A stretch of 64,000 bases of DNA from the NCBI RefSeq assembly GCF_000170755.1, contig NZ_ABCK01000010.1:1-64000 (forward strand), written 5' to 3'. This stretch comes from Lentisphaera araneosa HTCC2155 (GTDB lineage Bacteria; Verrucomicrobiota; Lentisphaeria; Lentisphaerales; Lentisphaeraceae). The position numbers were made by a program, and so were the translations under genes. Positions 54,644-63,613 of this stretch are shown piece by piece (positions within the stretch are counted from its first letter, which is position 1; every line of letters begins with the position of its first letter). The notes below the pieces were generated by a model, which saw nothing but the letters and a program-made list of their open reading frames with translations, was not told where the DNA came from and ran no database searches.

Positions 54644-54732
54644 TAAATTCGCCTTTCTTTCGCTCCTAAAAATTAGAGATAAAAGCGCACTTTACCAAAC
54701 AATCACAGAACTAATTTTTGAATAAAATATAT

Positions 54733-54777
54733 AAAAATGCATTGTTTTGCATTTTTTTAGATAAAATGCAATTTGAT
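54733..54777. promoter_or_regulatory. Candidate operator between FCD regulator and glcD-like gene
   Basis: AAAAATGC (54733-54740) faces GCATTTTT (54749-54756), forming a 24-base dyad, and a third half-site AAAATGCA follows at 54763-54770. Both lie in the 191-base divergent spacer. FCD/GntR regulators commonly bind such short palindromes; binding here is inferred. Confidence 0.5.
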
Positions 54778-54834
54778 AATACCCTATTATAACTTAATAG
54801 TATTTTTAGTTACAAAATATAAACAAGAAATGCT

Positions 54835-56295
54835 ATGGATACACACACAGAAAAAATTCAATGGCAAGAGACTTGGACTGAGCAGCTCAAGCAAGCCTGC
54901 CCCAAAGCCCAAGTTTTGACCGATCAAGCCGAGCTGACCGTTTACGAAAACGATGGCTTAGGATTTCACCGCTACCTTCCCGACTGCGTCATCATTGTTA
55001 GTCATGCTGACGAAATTGCTTCCATCTTAAAAGTAGCAAAAAACTGCGGTTTCCCTTACACTGTTAGAGGTGCTGGCACCTCATTATCTGGTGGTCCTGT
55101 CGCCCTCGAAGGTGGGCTCATTATTCATCTCTCACGCTTAAATAAAGTTTTAGAGATCAAGCCAGATGATATGTACTGCGTGGTTGAGCCTGGCTTGGTC
55201 CTCAACCGACTCAACACATATCTAAAAGAGTATGGACTATTCTACCCACCAGATCCCTCCAGTGGTTTTGCCTCCACTCTTGGAGGCAATGTGGCTGAAA
55301 ATGCCGGTGGCATTCGTTGCTTCCGCTATGGCGTGACTGCCAACTACGTTTTAGGCATGGAAGTCATCCAGCAAGATGGTCAATTAGTACGCTTCGGAGG
55401 TCCTAGTGCCCAAGGCGGCTCAGCGGGAACTTTCCACTGGAATAGCCTCATGGTAGGTTCCGAAGGCACCTTAGGCATCATCACCAAAATTTGGCTTAAA
55501 CTCAAACCTATCCCAGAGAAAGTATGGACTTTCCTCGCCGAATACAAAGACTTACAATCTTGTACTAAAGTCATTAATGAACTAGTGCATATGCCCACCC
55601 CACCGGTGGCTATTGAGTTCATTGACAATGCTGTAGTGCAATTAGTAGAGAACTCAAACATGGCCGTTGGCATCGATAAAAAGTCCTGGGTAATCCTTAC
55701 CGAAATCGACGGCCCGGCGCCCCTAGTAGATTGTCGTGTTGAGCAAGTTAAGCAAATCCTCCAGAGCTACAACGCAATAAAAGTCAGTGCCGAAGATGAT
55801 GATGAAAAACGCCTCAAATTGTGGAAGGCTCGCAAAGTTGCTGGTGGCCTCATGGGTCAATTAAGTCCCGGCCTGATGATTCAGGATGCGGTTATTCCTC
55901 GCGCTCACTTACAAGAAGTCTTGCAATATATTTATGATTTGGGTGATGAATTAGACATACCTGTACTCAACGTATTCCATGCAGGTGACGGTAACCTTCA
56001 CCCCAATTTTCTCTTTGACGATCGCGTTCCTGAAGAAATGAAAAATATTAAAACTTTATCCAATAAACTTATCGCCAAAGTTATTGAGCTAGGGGGTACC
56101 CTATCTGGCGAACACGGCTTAGGCAACGATAAGAGCTGTTACTTGGATCAAATTTTTTCTGCCGAAGAAATTGATTTTCAAATGAGCTTACTCCGTGCTC
56201 TCAATATCAACGACCAAATGAACCCGGGAAAAATCATTCCACAAAGATCCTTTGTCGGTTGTTGCGCTCCCCACAAACACGAAAGGAAAGCCTAA
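54835..56295 (+). CDS. glcD: FAD-linked glycolate/lactate oxidase subunit, GlcD-like
   Basis: Oxidises a 2-hydroxy acid (glycolate or D-/L-lactate type) to the 2-keto acid using FAD. The 486-residue chain has the FAD-binding segment VRGAGTSLSGGPV, the PPDPSS and NVAENAGGIRCFRYG motifs, and the C-terminal FHAGDGNLHPN and SGEHGLG. It is followed by GlcE- and GlcF-like genes, which form the complete oxidase that passes electrons to the respiratory chain. The downstream pathway is predicted to make lactate, so lactate is the likely substrate here. Confidence 0.92.
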   Translation: MDTHTEKIQWQETWTEQLKQACPKAQVLTDQAELTVYENDGLGFHRYLPDCVIIVSHADEIASILKVAKNCGFPYTVRGAGTSLSGGPVALEGGLIIHLSRLNKVLEIKPDDMYCVVEPGLVLNRLNTYLKEYGLFYPPDPSSGFASTLGGNVAENAGGIRCFRYGVTANYVLGMEVIQQDGQLVRFGGPSAQGGSAGTFHWNSLMVGSEGTLGIITKIWLKLKPIPEKVWTFLAEYKDLQSCTKVINELVHMPTPPVAIEFIDNAVVQLVENSNMAVGIDKKSWVILTEIDGPAPLVDCRVEQVKQILQSYNAIKVSAEDDDEKRLKLWKARKVAGGLMGQLSPGLMIQDAVIPRAHLQEVLQYIYDLGDELDIPVLNVFHAGDGNLHPNFLFDDRVPEEMKNIKTLSNKLIAKVIELGGTLSGEHGLGNDKSCYLDQIFSAEEIDFQMSLLRALNINDQMNPGKIIPQRSFVGCCAPHKHERKA

Positions 56296-56296
56296 A

Positions 56297-57190
56297 ATGA
56301 CGCGACTCAAGCACTTTTATGATCCAGATGACATGTCTATTTGTGTTCCTGCCCATATTAAACTCTCTGAGCTCAAATCAAGTATTGAGGCAGATCAGCT
56401 CTACTTCCCCTTAGCTTGGGATGATGATGCTAGCCTTTTAGAGATGCTCAAACTCAGTCCCATATCGAGCTATTCCATGATTTACGGTTCTTGGGCTGAC
56501 AATATCTTGGGCATGAACATTTCTTACAAAGGCCAAGACATTTCCATTGGTGGTCGCGTGGTTAAAAACGTCACTGGCTTTGACTTTACCCGCGCCATTG
56601 CCTATGGTGGCTGGTCGGTACTCGAGCCCAAGGATTTAGTCCTGCGTTTACGCCCCCTCAACAAAGTTCAGTCAGTTAAAATCAATGGTGAACTGGAGGA
56701 TCTCTTATCCTTTTGCTCAGCCTTAGCCCGCAGTCCCTGGGCTCTTGCCATTGATGTGCTGGACCTGAACTACAGCCAAAAAGAAGTTTATGTAAGCTTC
56801 CACGGCGAACAAGTCGAACTAGAAGTCCTCTTACAAGAGATGGCTAGACGCGCCAAAGAGAATGATTTATTTATTGCTCCTCTCGATTACAAGTTTCCCT
56901 TTAAGATGGAAGATGAACTCACCGTTATTCACTGCAAAATCAGTGATAGCATGCAGTGGTGTGAGCTCATGCAAAAAGGGCTGGGTGGCACGGGGGTCCT
57001 GCACTATGGCAATGCTAGTATCATCTGGAAATCTGAGCAGGCTTTAGCTCCAGAAATGATCGATCAATGGAACAAGGAACTCGCCATTGACGGCGGTTTC
57101 ATCAAAAGCAAAAACTACAGCCCAGTTATAAATGAAAATAATGAAGTCAGCCACCACAAATACCTCGAGCAATTAGGATTAACTCCATGA
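56297..57190 (+). CDS. glcE: GlcE-like FAD-binding oxidase subunit
   Basis: Smaller second flavin-domain subunit, 297 residues from the ATG at 56297, one base after the glcD stop and behind AGGAAAG. An upstream in-frame ATG at 56252 lies within glcD and is less likely. The region GGRVVKNVTGFDFTRAIAYGGWSVL matches the GlcE signature (VVKNVxGYDL). The N-terminal part is shorter than in E. coli GlcE. Its end overlaps the glcF-like start by four bases (ATGA). Confidence 0.85.
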   Translation: MTRLKHFYDPDDMSICVPAHIKLSELKSSIEADQLYFPLAWDDDASLLEMLKLSPISSYSMIYGSWADNILGMNISYKGQDISIGGRVVKNVTGFDFTRAIAYGGWSVLEPKDLVLRLRPLNKVQSVKINGELEDLLSFCSALARSPWALAIDVLDLNYSQKEVYVSFHGEQVELEVLLQEMARRAKENDLFIAPLDYKFPFKMEDELTVIHCKISDSMQWCELMQKGLGGTGVLHYGNASIIWKSEQALAPEMIDQWNKELAIDGGFIKSKNYSPVINENNEVSHHKYLEQLGLTP

Positions 57191-58380
57191 GCAACGAATT
57201 ACGCATTCAAAATTTACTGACCCAGGAATCCGACAAGCTTCTGAACTGCATTCACTGTGGTCTCTGCCTAGATTCATGCCCTACTTACAAGCTTACGGGC
57301 AATGAAAATAACTCACCACGTGGCCGCTTAGCTATGTGGCGAGCAGAAGATGAAGGTCGAACTCAGCAAGCAGAAAAAATCAATCACTACACAAGTGAAT
57401 GCCTCGGCTGCCTCGCGTGTGAAACGGCCTGCCCCGCCAATGTCCCCTACGGAGAAATCCTCATGGAACAGCGCATCAAGCAAGTTGAGCAAGGCGAAAA
57501 AGTTAACACCAAAGTCAAAGCTATTGCGGGCTTAGCAAAAAAGCCAGCTCTCATGAAAGCCGCTACCCTACCCATGCGCTGGCTGCGCAATGCTGGCATC
57601 CAAGTGGACCCACTCATCCCTCCGGGCAAGACAAGTCTATTTAAATCTAGTTATAGTTATGCCAAAGAAGCTCAAAAGCGGGAAGAATCAAAGGGCGAAA
57701 CCATACGGTTTTTCACTGGTTGTCACACCGAGAACTTCTATCCCGAGATCAACTTTGCCACCATTGACGTACTAGCGGCTAATGGCGTTCAAATTGAAGT
57801 CCCCAAAGAGCAACAATGCTGTGGTGCTATTCACGAACACTCTGGCTTAAAAGATAAAGAAGAATTGGACAAAAAGAATCAGGCGGTCTTTGATCAAAAC
57901 AAAGAAAAAGCTGTTCTCACTAATGCAGCTGGCTGTGGTTTGAGCCTGCAACACGCCCTAGCAAGCCCCGTTATGGACGCCTTGTCCTATTTGGGAAAAA
58001 TGGAGCTCAAACAACCAAAAAGATTACAAAGTGCAAAAATCTTTATCGACATGCCCTGCCATCTCTACCACGGTCAGGGAGTTCAAGAAATCCCCAAAAA
58101 TGTACTGGAGGTTTTGGGCTTAGACGTCGCTTATGCCCCCTCCTGTCAGGACTGCTGTGGTGCAGCTGGGACCTACAATATTGAAAAGGCAGAGAACTCT
58201 GAAAAAATCATTGACGAAAAAGTCTTGTTCCTCCAAAAACACACAGGACAAGAAGTGATTATCACCACCGCCAATGCCATTTGCATGCAGCAATGGTCAG
58301 CCTCTGTAAAACGCAATTTCCCCAATGAAAACTTTCGTGTGCAACACATCATGACTCTTTTAGCAGAAAATTATAACTAA
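57187..58380 (+). CDS. glcF: GlcF-like iron-sulfur subunit
   Basis: A 397-residue protein with two ferredoxin-type 4Fe-4S sites (C21/C24/C27/C31 and C72/C75/C78/C82, CIHCGLCLDSCP and CLGCLACETACP), and two CCG-domain motifs (CCGAIHEHSG and CCGAAGTYNI). It carries electrons from the flavin subunits to quinone. The same composition occurs in LutA/LutE-type lactate enzymes, but the GlcDEF order identifies it here. Confidence 0.92.
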   Translation: MSNELRIQNLLTQESDKLLNCIHCGLCLDSCPTYKLTGNENNSPRGRLAMWRAEDEGRTQQAEKINHYTSECLGCLACETACPANVPYGEILMEQRIKQVEQGEKVNTKVKAIAGLAKKPALMKAATLPMRWLRNAGIQVDPLIPPGKTSLFKSSYSYAKEAQKREESKGETIRFFTGCHTENFYPEINFATIDVLAANGVQIEVPKEQQCCGAIHEHSGLKDKEELDKKNQAVFDQNKEKAVLTNAAGCGLSLQHALASPVMDALSYLGKMELKQPKRLQSAKIFIDMPCHLYHGQGVQEIPKNVLEVLGLDVAYAPSCQDCCGAAGTYNIEKAENSEKIIDEKVLFLQKHTGQEVIITTANAICMQQWSASVKRNFPNENFRVQHIMTLLAENYN

Positions 58381-58389
58381 GGAAACACT

Positions 58390-59142
58390 ATGAAAAGATA
58401 TGAAAATCAAGTCGCCGCCATCACGGGTGGCGCGACAGGTTTAGGTAAAGCTATTGCTCAGCGCTTCGCAGAGGAAGGCGCAAAACTTGCCCTGATTGAC
58501 TTTAATGATGAGCTATTAGAAAAAACTAAAGCAGAATTCGAAGCCGCTGGTTACGAAGTTTTAACTTGCCAGGGTGACATTTCTTCTGAAGCAAGCGTCA
58601 ATGCCGCTTTTGATAAAATTGAAGCAACTTATGGCCAACTCGATGTGATGGTAAATTCAGCTGGCATTGTGGGGCCCACAAAAATCAATTTTGCAGATGT
58701 GGATCTGGCTGACTTTGAAAAAGTTAATGCAGTCAACCTGACTGGCTCATTCCTCACGGCCAAAGCTGCGGTAAAAATAATGGAGAAACGCAATTATGGG
58801 CGCATCCTCCTCATTGCTTCAATTGCCGGTAAAGAAGGCAACGCGGGCATGACTTGTTACTCAACTTCAAAAGCTGGTGTGATTGGCTTAGTGAAAGCCG
58901 CTGGTAAAGAATATGCTGAAACGGGCATCACTATTAATGGCTTAGCACCGGCAGTTATTCGCACTGCCTTCATCGAAACTATTCCAGATGATCAAGTTAA
59001 GTACATGACCGATAAAATACCCATGAAACGCTGTGGTACACTAGATGAAGTCACTGGCATCTGCGCTTATATTTGCTCACCTGAAGCCGCTTTCAATACT
59101 GGTTATACTTTCGATATTAGTGGTGGTCGCGCAACCTATTAA
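58390..59142 (+). CDS. SDR dehydrogenase, probable 2-keto-3-deoxy-sugar-acid dehydrogenase
   Basis: A 250-residue short-chain dehydrogenase. It shows the NAD motif TGGATGLGKAI, NSAG, and the catalytic pair Y157/K161 in YSTSKAG. The Asp in ALIDFND suggests NAD rather than NADP preference. Beside an FAH-family hydrolase and a lactonase it is best read as the dehydrogenase that makes a 2,4-diketo-3-deoxy acid in the L-fucose or L-rhamnose oxidative pathway. The exact substrate is not readable. An AAGGAAACACT leader precedes the start. Confidence 0.82.
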   Translation: MKRYENQVAAITGGATGLGKAIAQRFAEEGAKLALIDFNDELLEKTKAEFEAAGYEVLTCQGDISSEASVNAAFDKIEATYGQLDVMVNSAGIVGPTKINFADVDLADFEKVNAVNLTGSFLTAKAAVKIMEKRNYGRILLIASIAGKEGNAGMTCYSTSKAGVIGLVKAAGKEYAETGITINGLAPAVIRTAFIETIPDDQVKYMTDKIPMKRCGTLDEVTGICAYICSPEAAFNTGYTFDISGGRATY

Positions 59143-59160
59143 TTTTTAAAGGAGCAACAG

Positions 59161-59955
59161 ATGCTATTAAAAGAAAAAGTCGTCATCGTCACCGGTTCTG
59201 CCAATGGACTTGGCAAAGGCATAGCCCGAGCCTGTCACGCCGATGGAGCCAAAGTTGTCATTGCGGACTTGGAACAATCTGCCTGTCAATTAGTCGTGGA
59301 TGAACTCGGGTCAAATGCTTTGGCCGTAGCCTGTGATGTATGTAGTGATGAAGCACAACAAAATGTCATTGATAAGGCTATTGAGAAATGGGGTCGCGTG
59401 GACTGCATTGTCAATAATGCTGGTATCAACTTTGCTAAACCTTTCCTAGAAACCACTAAGCAAGACTGGGACAAGGTTCTCAACACCAATTTGCGTGCGG
59501 TCTTTTTCTTTATGCAAAAACTCTGTAAATACTGGATCGACAATCAAACCAAGGGGTCAATTGTGAATATTTCCAGTGTTCACAATCAAGCGACTTTACC
59601 AGGTGCTGGCCCCTATGCCGCTACTAAAAATGGCTTGTTGGGAATCATGAAATGTGCCGTCAATGAATTGAGCAGCAAGGGTATTCGCGTCAACACCGTC
59701 TCACCGGGTCTATGCAACACGAATATTTGGCAGGACATCATTGAAGCCGCACCTAATGAAAAAGAATGCCTAGATTATTGGAAGCAACAAATACCTATTG
59801 GTCGCCCCAGTGAACCAGAAGAAATTGGTTACACGGTGTCTTTCTTACTCAGTGATCGTTCCAGCTCCACTACAGGCACAAACATCTATTTGGATGGCGG
59901 CATGACGAGTCAACTAATCAGTCAAGCCCCTTATGATTCAGAGAGTATCGACTAA
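59161..59955 (+). CDS. SDR dehydrogenase, probable sugar 1-dehydrogenase
   Basis: A 264-residue short-chain dehydrogenase with TGSANGLGKGI, NNAGI, and catalytic Y152/K156 in YAATKNG. It resembles glucose/fucose-type sugar dehydrogenases, which oxidise the sugar to its lactone for the SMP-30 lactonase encoded nearby. This assignment versus the preceding SDR could be swapped. A GGAGC ribosome site lies upstream. A 139-base gap follows before the FAH gene, in which no gene or clear terminator was found. Confidence 0.78.
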   Translation: MLLKEKVVIVTGSANGLGKGIARACHADGAKVVIADLEQSACQLVVDELGSNALAVACDVCSDEAQQNVIDKAIEKWGRVDCIVNNAGINFAKPFLETTKQDWDKVLNTNLRAVFFFMQKLCKYWIDNQTKGSIVNISSVHNQATLPGAGPYAATKNGLLGIMKCAVNELSSKGIRVNTVSPGLCNTNIWQDIIEAAPNEKECLDYWKQQIPIGRPSEPEEIGYTVSFLLSDRSSSTTGTNIYLDGGMTSQLISQAPYDSESID

Positions 59956-60094
59956 GACTAAAAAATTAATTTATAACACCATAAAAAACTTAAACTCGCC
60001 AGAAATGATATGACTAAAGATACCTGTAGCCCCTACGTGAAACGGACTAATTGCTGGCAGTAAATAATTAAACTAAAAAAAGGAAAATAAAACA

Positions 60095-60943
60095 ATGAAA
60101 CTCATTCGTTTTGGTGAAAAGGGTTCAGAGAAACCCGGCGTATTACTTGAAGATGGAAAAAGAATTGATGTCAGCTCAATTGTAGCTGATTTTGATTATG
60201 ATTTTTTCAAAAACGATGGACTGAATAAACTCGCTCAAGCTGATTTATCTCAATGCCCAAGCGTAGCAGCTGATGTGCGCTTAGGCGCCCCGGTTAAACG
60301 TCCTGGCAAAATCATTTGCATTGGTTTAAACTTCAAGGATCACGCGGAAGAATCAAATATGGCCATCCCCGCAGAACCCGTGGTCTTTTTCAAAGCTACC
60401 AGCTCACTTGTTGGCCCCAACGATGATGTCATCATCCCAAAAGATTCGGAAAAAACTGACTGGGAAGTGGAGCTCGCCTTTGTCATGGGCAAAGATGCCT
60501 CTTACGTTTCTCAAGAAGAAGCCTTGGATTACCTCGGGGGTTATGTACTTCACAACGATGTTTCTGAGCGTGCTTTCCAGTTGGAAATGGGCGGTCAGTG
60601 GGTTAAGGGCAAGAGCTGCGACACCTTTGCACCCCTCGGTCCCTACATCGCTACTGCCGATGAAATTTCCGATATCAACAATCTTAAAATGTGGTTGACG
60701 GTCAATGGCGAAACGAAACAGGATGGCACAACGGCTAACCTGATTTTCGATATCCCCTACATCATTTCTTACCTCAGTCGTTTCATGACTTTAGAGGCTG
60801 GTGATGTGATCTCGACTGGTACGCCGGCGGGTGTTGGCTTTGGCTTTAATCCACAACAATACCTCAAGGATGGCGACGTGGTGGAATTAGGTATTGAGGG
60901 TCTGGGTTCTTCTAAACAAACCTTCAGAGCCTACCAAGCTTAA
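60095..60943 (+). CDS. Fumarylacetoacetate-hydrolase-family enzyme, probable 2,4-diketo-3-deoxy-fuconate hydrolase
   Basis: A 282-residue FAH-family protein with the core GLNFKDHAEES, metal-binding WEVELAF, HNDVSERAFQ, KSCDTFAPLGP and STGTPAGVG. Family members cleave C-C bonds of diketo acids. With the adjacent dehydrogenases and lactonase, cleavage of 2,4-diketo-3-deoxy-L-fuconate (or rhamnonate) to pyruvate and lactate is the best fit, and the lactate would then feed the GlcDEF complex. AAAAAAAGGAAAATAAAACA precedes the start. Confidence 0.85.
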   Translation: MKLIRFGEKGSEKPGVLLEDGKRIDVSSIVADFDYDFFKNDGLNKLAQADLSQCPSVAADVRLGAPVKRPGKIICIGLNFKDHAEESNMAIPAEPVVFFKATSSLVGPNDDVIIPKDSEKTDWEVELAFVMGKDASYVSQEEALDYLGGYVLHNDVSERAFQLEMGGQWVKGKSCDTFAPLGPYIATADEISDINNLKMWLTVNGETKQDGTTANLIFDIPYIISYLSRFMTLEAGDVISTGTPAGVGFGFNPQQYLKDGDVVELGIEGLGSSKQTFRAYQA

Positions 60944-60992
60944 AATATCCTGCCCCGACCCTTTGTTGGGGCTTTCACACAAAAGGAAAAAG

Positions 60993-61853
60993 ATGAAAAA
61001 CTATCAGGCACAAATTTGTTTAGAGCAAAAAGCTCAACTAGGCGAAGGCCCCCTCTGGGATCACGACAAGCAAGCCCTTTTATGGGTAGATATTCTCGGC
61101 AATAAGTTACAATGCTATGATCCCGAGACGGAACAGAATCAAGTTCTTGCAGAAATTCCCCATGTCTCAACTGTTGTTAAGAGAGCGAATGGTGGACTGG
61201 TGATCACCACGCCTGATGGTTTTTATTCCTTTAATGAAGAAACAAAAGAGCTCTCCCCCATCAATTTACCTGAGCAAAACAATCCTCAAGTTCGTTTTAA
61301 CGATGGTAAATGCGATCCTGCTGGTCGTTTTTGGGCGGGAACTATTGGCTATGAAACCAAACCCGAAACCGCCAAGCTTTATTGCTTAGAAGCCACTGGT
61401 GAACTCAGTGAAAAATTGGACAAGATCACCATTTCCAATGGCATTTGCTGGAATGGTGATAAAATGTACTACATCGATTCTCCAACTAAACAAATTCACC
61501 GCTTTGATTACGATCAAGCCACTGGCTCCATAAGCAATAAGCACATCCTCTTTGACGTGGGTCCAGAAGGTGGCTTCCCCGATGGTATGTGCCTGGATCA
61601 AGAAGGTTGCCTATGGGTAGCTTTTTGGGGAGAATCCATGGTGCGCCGCATCTCTGCCGATGGTGAAGAATTAGCCCAAGTTCACATACCAGGAGCTAGC
61701 CAAGTTAGCGCCTGTGCTCTAGGCGGTAAAGCTGGCGACACCCTCTTCATCACCACTGCTGCAGTAGAAATGGAAGACGAAGTCAATGCAGGTAAACTTT
61801 TCTCAGTAAAAGTCGACGCCAAAGCTGCCCCCACCTACTGCTTCGCTGGGTAA
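60993..61853 (+). CDS. SMP-30/gluconolactonase-family sugar lactonase
   Basis: A 286-residue six-blade propeller lactonase. Visible metal-site motifs are LGEGPLWD (Glu), RFNDGKCDPAGRFWAGT (Asn) and FPDGMCLDQEG (Asp). It should open the sugar lactone made by the sugar dehydrogenase. The start at 60993 has AAAAGGAAAAAG upstream; the longer frame to 60894 overlaps the FAH gene and is rejected. It is the last gene of the cluster. A sugar-acid dehydratase, needed between lactonase and the second dehydrogenase, is not in the window. Confidence 0.9.
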   Translation: MKNYQAQICLEQKAQLGEGPLWDHDKQALLWVDILGNKLQCYDPETEQNQVLAEIPHVSTVVKRANGGLVITTPDGFYSFNEETKELSPINLPEQNNPQVRFNDGKCDPAGRFWAGTIGYETKPETAKLYCLEATGELSEKLDKITISNGICWNGDKMYYIDSPTKQIHRFDYDQATGSISNKHILFDVGPEGGFPDGMCLDQEGCLWVAFWGESMVRRISADGEELAQVHIPGASQVSACALGGKAGDTLFITTAAVEMEDEVNAGKLFSVKVDAKAAPTYCFAG

Positions 61854-61935
61854 ATCAACACGAACAAGTTCTACAGACACTTCCCCCCTTCCTACAGATT
61901 TCTATTTCAAATAGAAAATACATCTACCCAATACT

Positions 61936-62100
61936 AAATTTGAAGAAAAAAGATATATGTTTTCATATAAATCTGAAGAAAAAAGATATATGTTTCTACA
62001 GATATTTGAAGAAAAAAGATATATGTTTTCATAGAAATTTGAATAAAAAAGATATATGTTTTCATAGAAATTTGAAGAAAAAAGATATATCATTATCTTT
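61936..62100. repeat. 33-bp tandem repeats, five units
   Basis: Units start at 61936, 61969, 62002, 62035 and 62068 with an exact 33-base period. Each contains TTTGAAGAAAAAAGATATAT or a near match. A further half-match (GTAAAGATATATAA) follows at about 62112 before the AAA ATPase gene. The period is about three helical turns, so the A-tracts are phased on one face. A minus-strand frame can be read through the repeat as FYENIYLFSSN units but has no ribosome site and is not supported. Confidence 0.92.
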
Positions 62101-62138
62101 AGAGTGAAGGGTAAAGATATATAAAATCTGGAATCATA

Positions 62139-63506
62139 ATGTATAGAAGTAAAGAAACTCATTTACAAAAGTGGTACTCTAAAAATCGCCGAAAACCACT
62201 TGTCATTAGGGGGGCTAGACAAGTTGGCAAATCCACACTAGTAAGAAACTTCGCTAAATCACAGGCTATTGACCTATTCGAGATAAATTTAGAAAGGCAC
62301 AAAAACTTAGAATTTATTTTCAAAGAATCAAATACAAAAGAAGTTTTGAAAGAACTCTCTTTTGCTATCGGTAAAGGGAGTATTAAAACTGAAAATAGTC
62401 TCTTATTTTTGGATGAGATACAAGCCACTCCAAGTGCTATACCTCTATTGCGTTATTTGTATGAGGATTACCCTAATTTAGCTATTGTATGTGCGGGTTC
62501 CTTATTAGAATTCACATTGGCAGATCACAGTTATTCTATGCCAGTGGGAAGAGTTGAGTATATGTATTTACAACCTATGTCATTTTCAGAATTTCTTTTA
62601 GCTCATAACATTTCTGATCTGTATGAACTCATTACAAATCTTACTACACATTCTATCCCTCTATCAGCACACCAAAGATTGATAGAACATTTTCGAGATT
62701 ATTTGTTAATAGGCGGCATGCCTGAAGCTGTCCTAGCCAGTAGTGAAGGTGAAGACAGTGAGAGTATTTTTGATATACAAGCTTCGATAATCGAAACATA
62801 TATAGATGATTTTGCTAAATATGGTAAAGGTAATCAATTAAATCGTTTACAATATTTGTTTAAATATATACCTGCCAATTTAGGGCAAAAAGTAAAATAC
62901 TCACACATTGATCCCCATAGCCAAGCTCGCGACATAAAGCCAATTATTGATTTACTCGATAAAGCTGGAATCATATCAAAAGCTTATCACTGCAATTCTA
63001 ATGGCCTGCCTCTACGCTCAGAAATAAATACCAAAGTACAGAAGCTATATTTCCTTGACGTAGGCTTAGTCAATAAAATATGTGGTATTCAACATATTAG
63101 TTTAGAAGATTTAAAGAGTATAGACTTTATCAACAAGGGTCAACTAGCTGAACAATTTATAGCTCAGCAGTTTCTTGCTACTGAAAAAGCCAACCAAATT
63201 CCTGAATTAAATTATTGGGTCAGAGAAGCCAAAGCAAACAATGCAGAAATTGACTTTATAAAAGTAATAAATGGAGATATTTATCCTGTAGAGGTCAAAG
63301 CTGGTAAATCTGGAACAATGAAATCATTACATCTTTTCATGTATGAAAAAAAGTCCTCTAAAGCTCTTAGATTTGACCTTAACCCACCGAGTACACAGCA
63401 AGTAAAAACTAGCTTCAAATTTGGTATAGGCTCAGCGGAAGTAAGTTATGACTTAATCTCACTACCTGTTTATATGGCTGAATTTGTGCAAAAATTTATA
63501 AATTGA
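62139..63506 (+). CDS. AAA-type ATPase with DUF4143 domain
   Basis: A 455-residue ATPase. The Walker A is GARQVGKS (25-32) and the Walker B is LLFLDEIQ. The C-terminal DUF4143 domain (about 200-400) contains YIDDFAKYGK and ends with a nuclease-like segment (NYWVREAKANNAEIDFI, YPVEVKAGKSG) of the PD-(D/E)XK type, often seen in this family. Its cellular role is unsettled. Family members are scattered and often horizontally acquired. It lacks functional links to the sugar genes and sits behind the tandem repeats. Confidence 0.88.
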   Translation: MYRSKETHLQKWYSKNRRKPLVIRGARQVGKSTLVRNFAKSQAIDLFEINLERHKNLEFIFKESNTKEVLKELSFAIGKGSIKTENSLLFLDEIQATPSAIPLLRYLYEDYPNLAIVCAGSLLEFTLADHSYSMPVGRVEYMYLQPMSFSEFLLAHNISDLYELITNLTTHSIPLSAHQRLIEHFRDYLLIGGMPEAVLASSEGEDSESIFDIQASIIETYIDDFAKYGKGNQLNRLQYLFKYIPANLGQKVKYSHIDPHSQARDIKPIIDLLDKAGIISKAYHCNSNGLPLRSEINTKVQKLYFLDVGLVNKICGIQHISLEDLKSIDFINKGQLAEQFIAQQFLATEKANQIPELNYWVREAKANNAEIDFIKVINGDIYPVEVKAGKSGTMKSLHLFMYEKKSSKALRFDLNPPSTQQVKTSFKFGIGSAEVSYDLISLPVYMAEFVQKFIN

Positions 63507-63577
63507 TAACCCCAATTCATCGCATTTGAATAAAACTTAAAATTTAATAAAATAGCTTACGAAATAAAATCGCAGAT

Positions 63578-63607
63578 TCTCTATCTTTAAACCTATAAAG
63601 ATAGAGA
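63578..63607. terminator. Hairpin between convergent genes
   Basis: A 12-bp perfect stem (TCTCTATCTTTA / TAAAGATAGAGA) with a six-base loop between the AAA ATPase and the minus-strand gene at the window edge. It could terminate both. Neither side has a strong T run, so efficiency is uncertain. Confidence 0.5.
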
Positions 63608-63613
63608 GCACAA

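Noticed and set aside
59956-60094. tRNA or riboswitch in the gap before the FAH gene
   Set aside because: Only a five-base GCCAG/CTGGC pairing across a long loop is visible; no cloverleaf or known riboswitch core.
61936-62100. CRISPR array
   Set aside because: Units are directly adjacent with no unique spacers, the sequence is low complexity, and no cas genes are nearby.
61902-62162. 86-codon minus-strand frame across the 33-bp repeats
   Set aside because: The peptide is just the translated repeat (period divisible by three), has no ribosome site and overlaps the start of the AAA ATPase gene.
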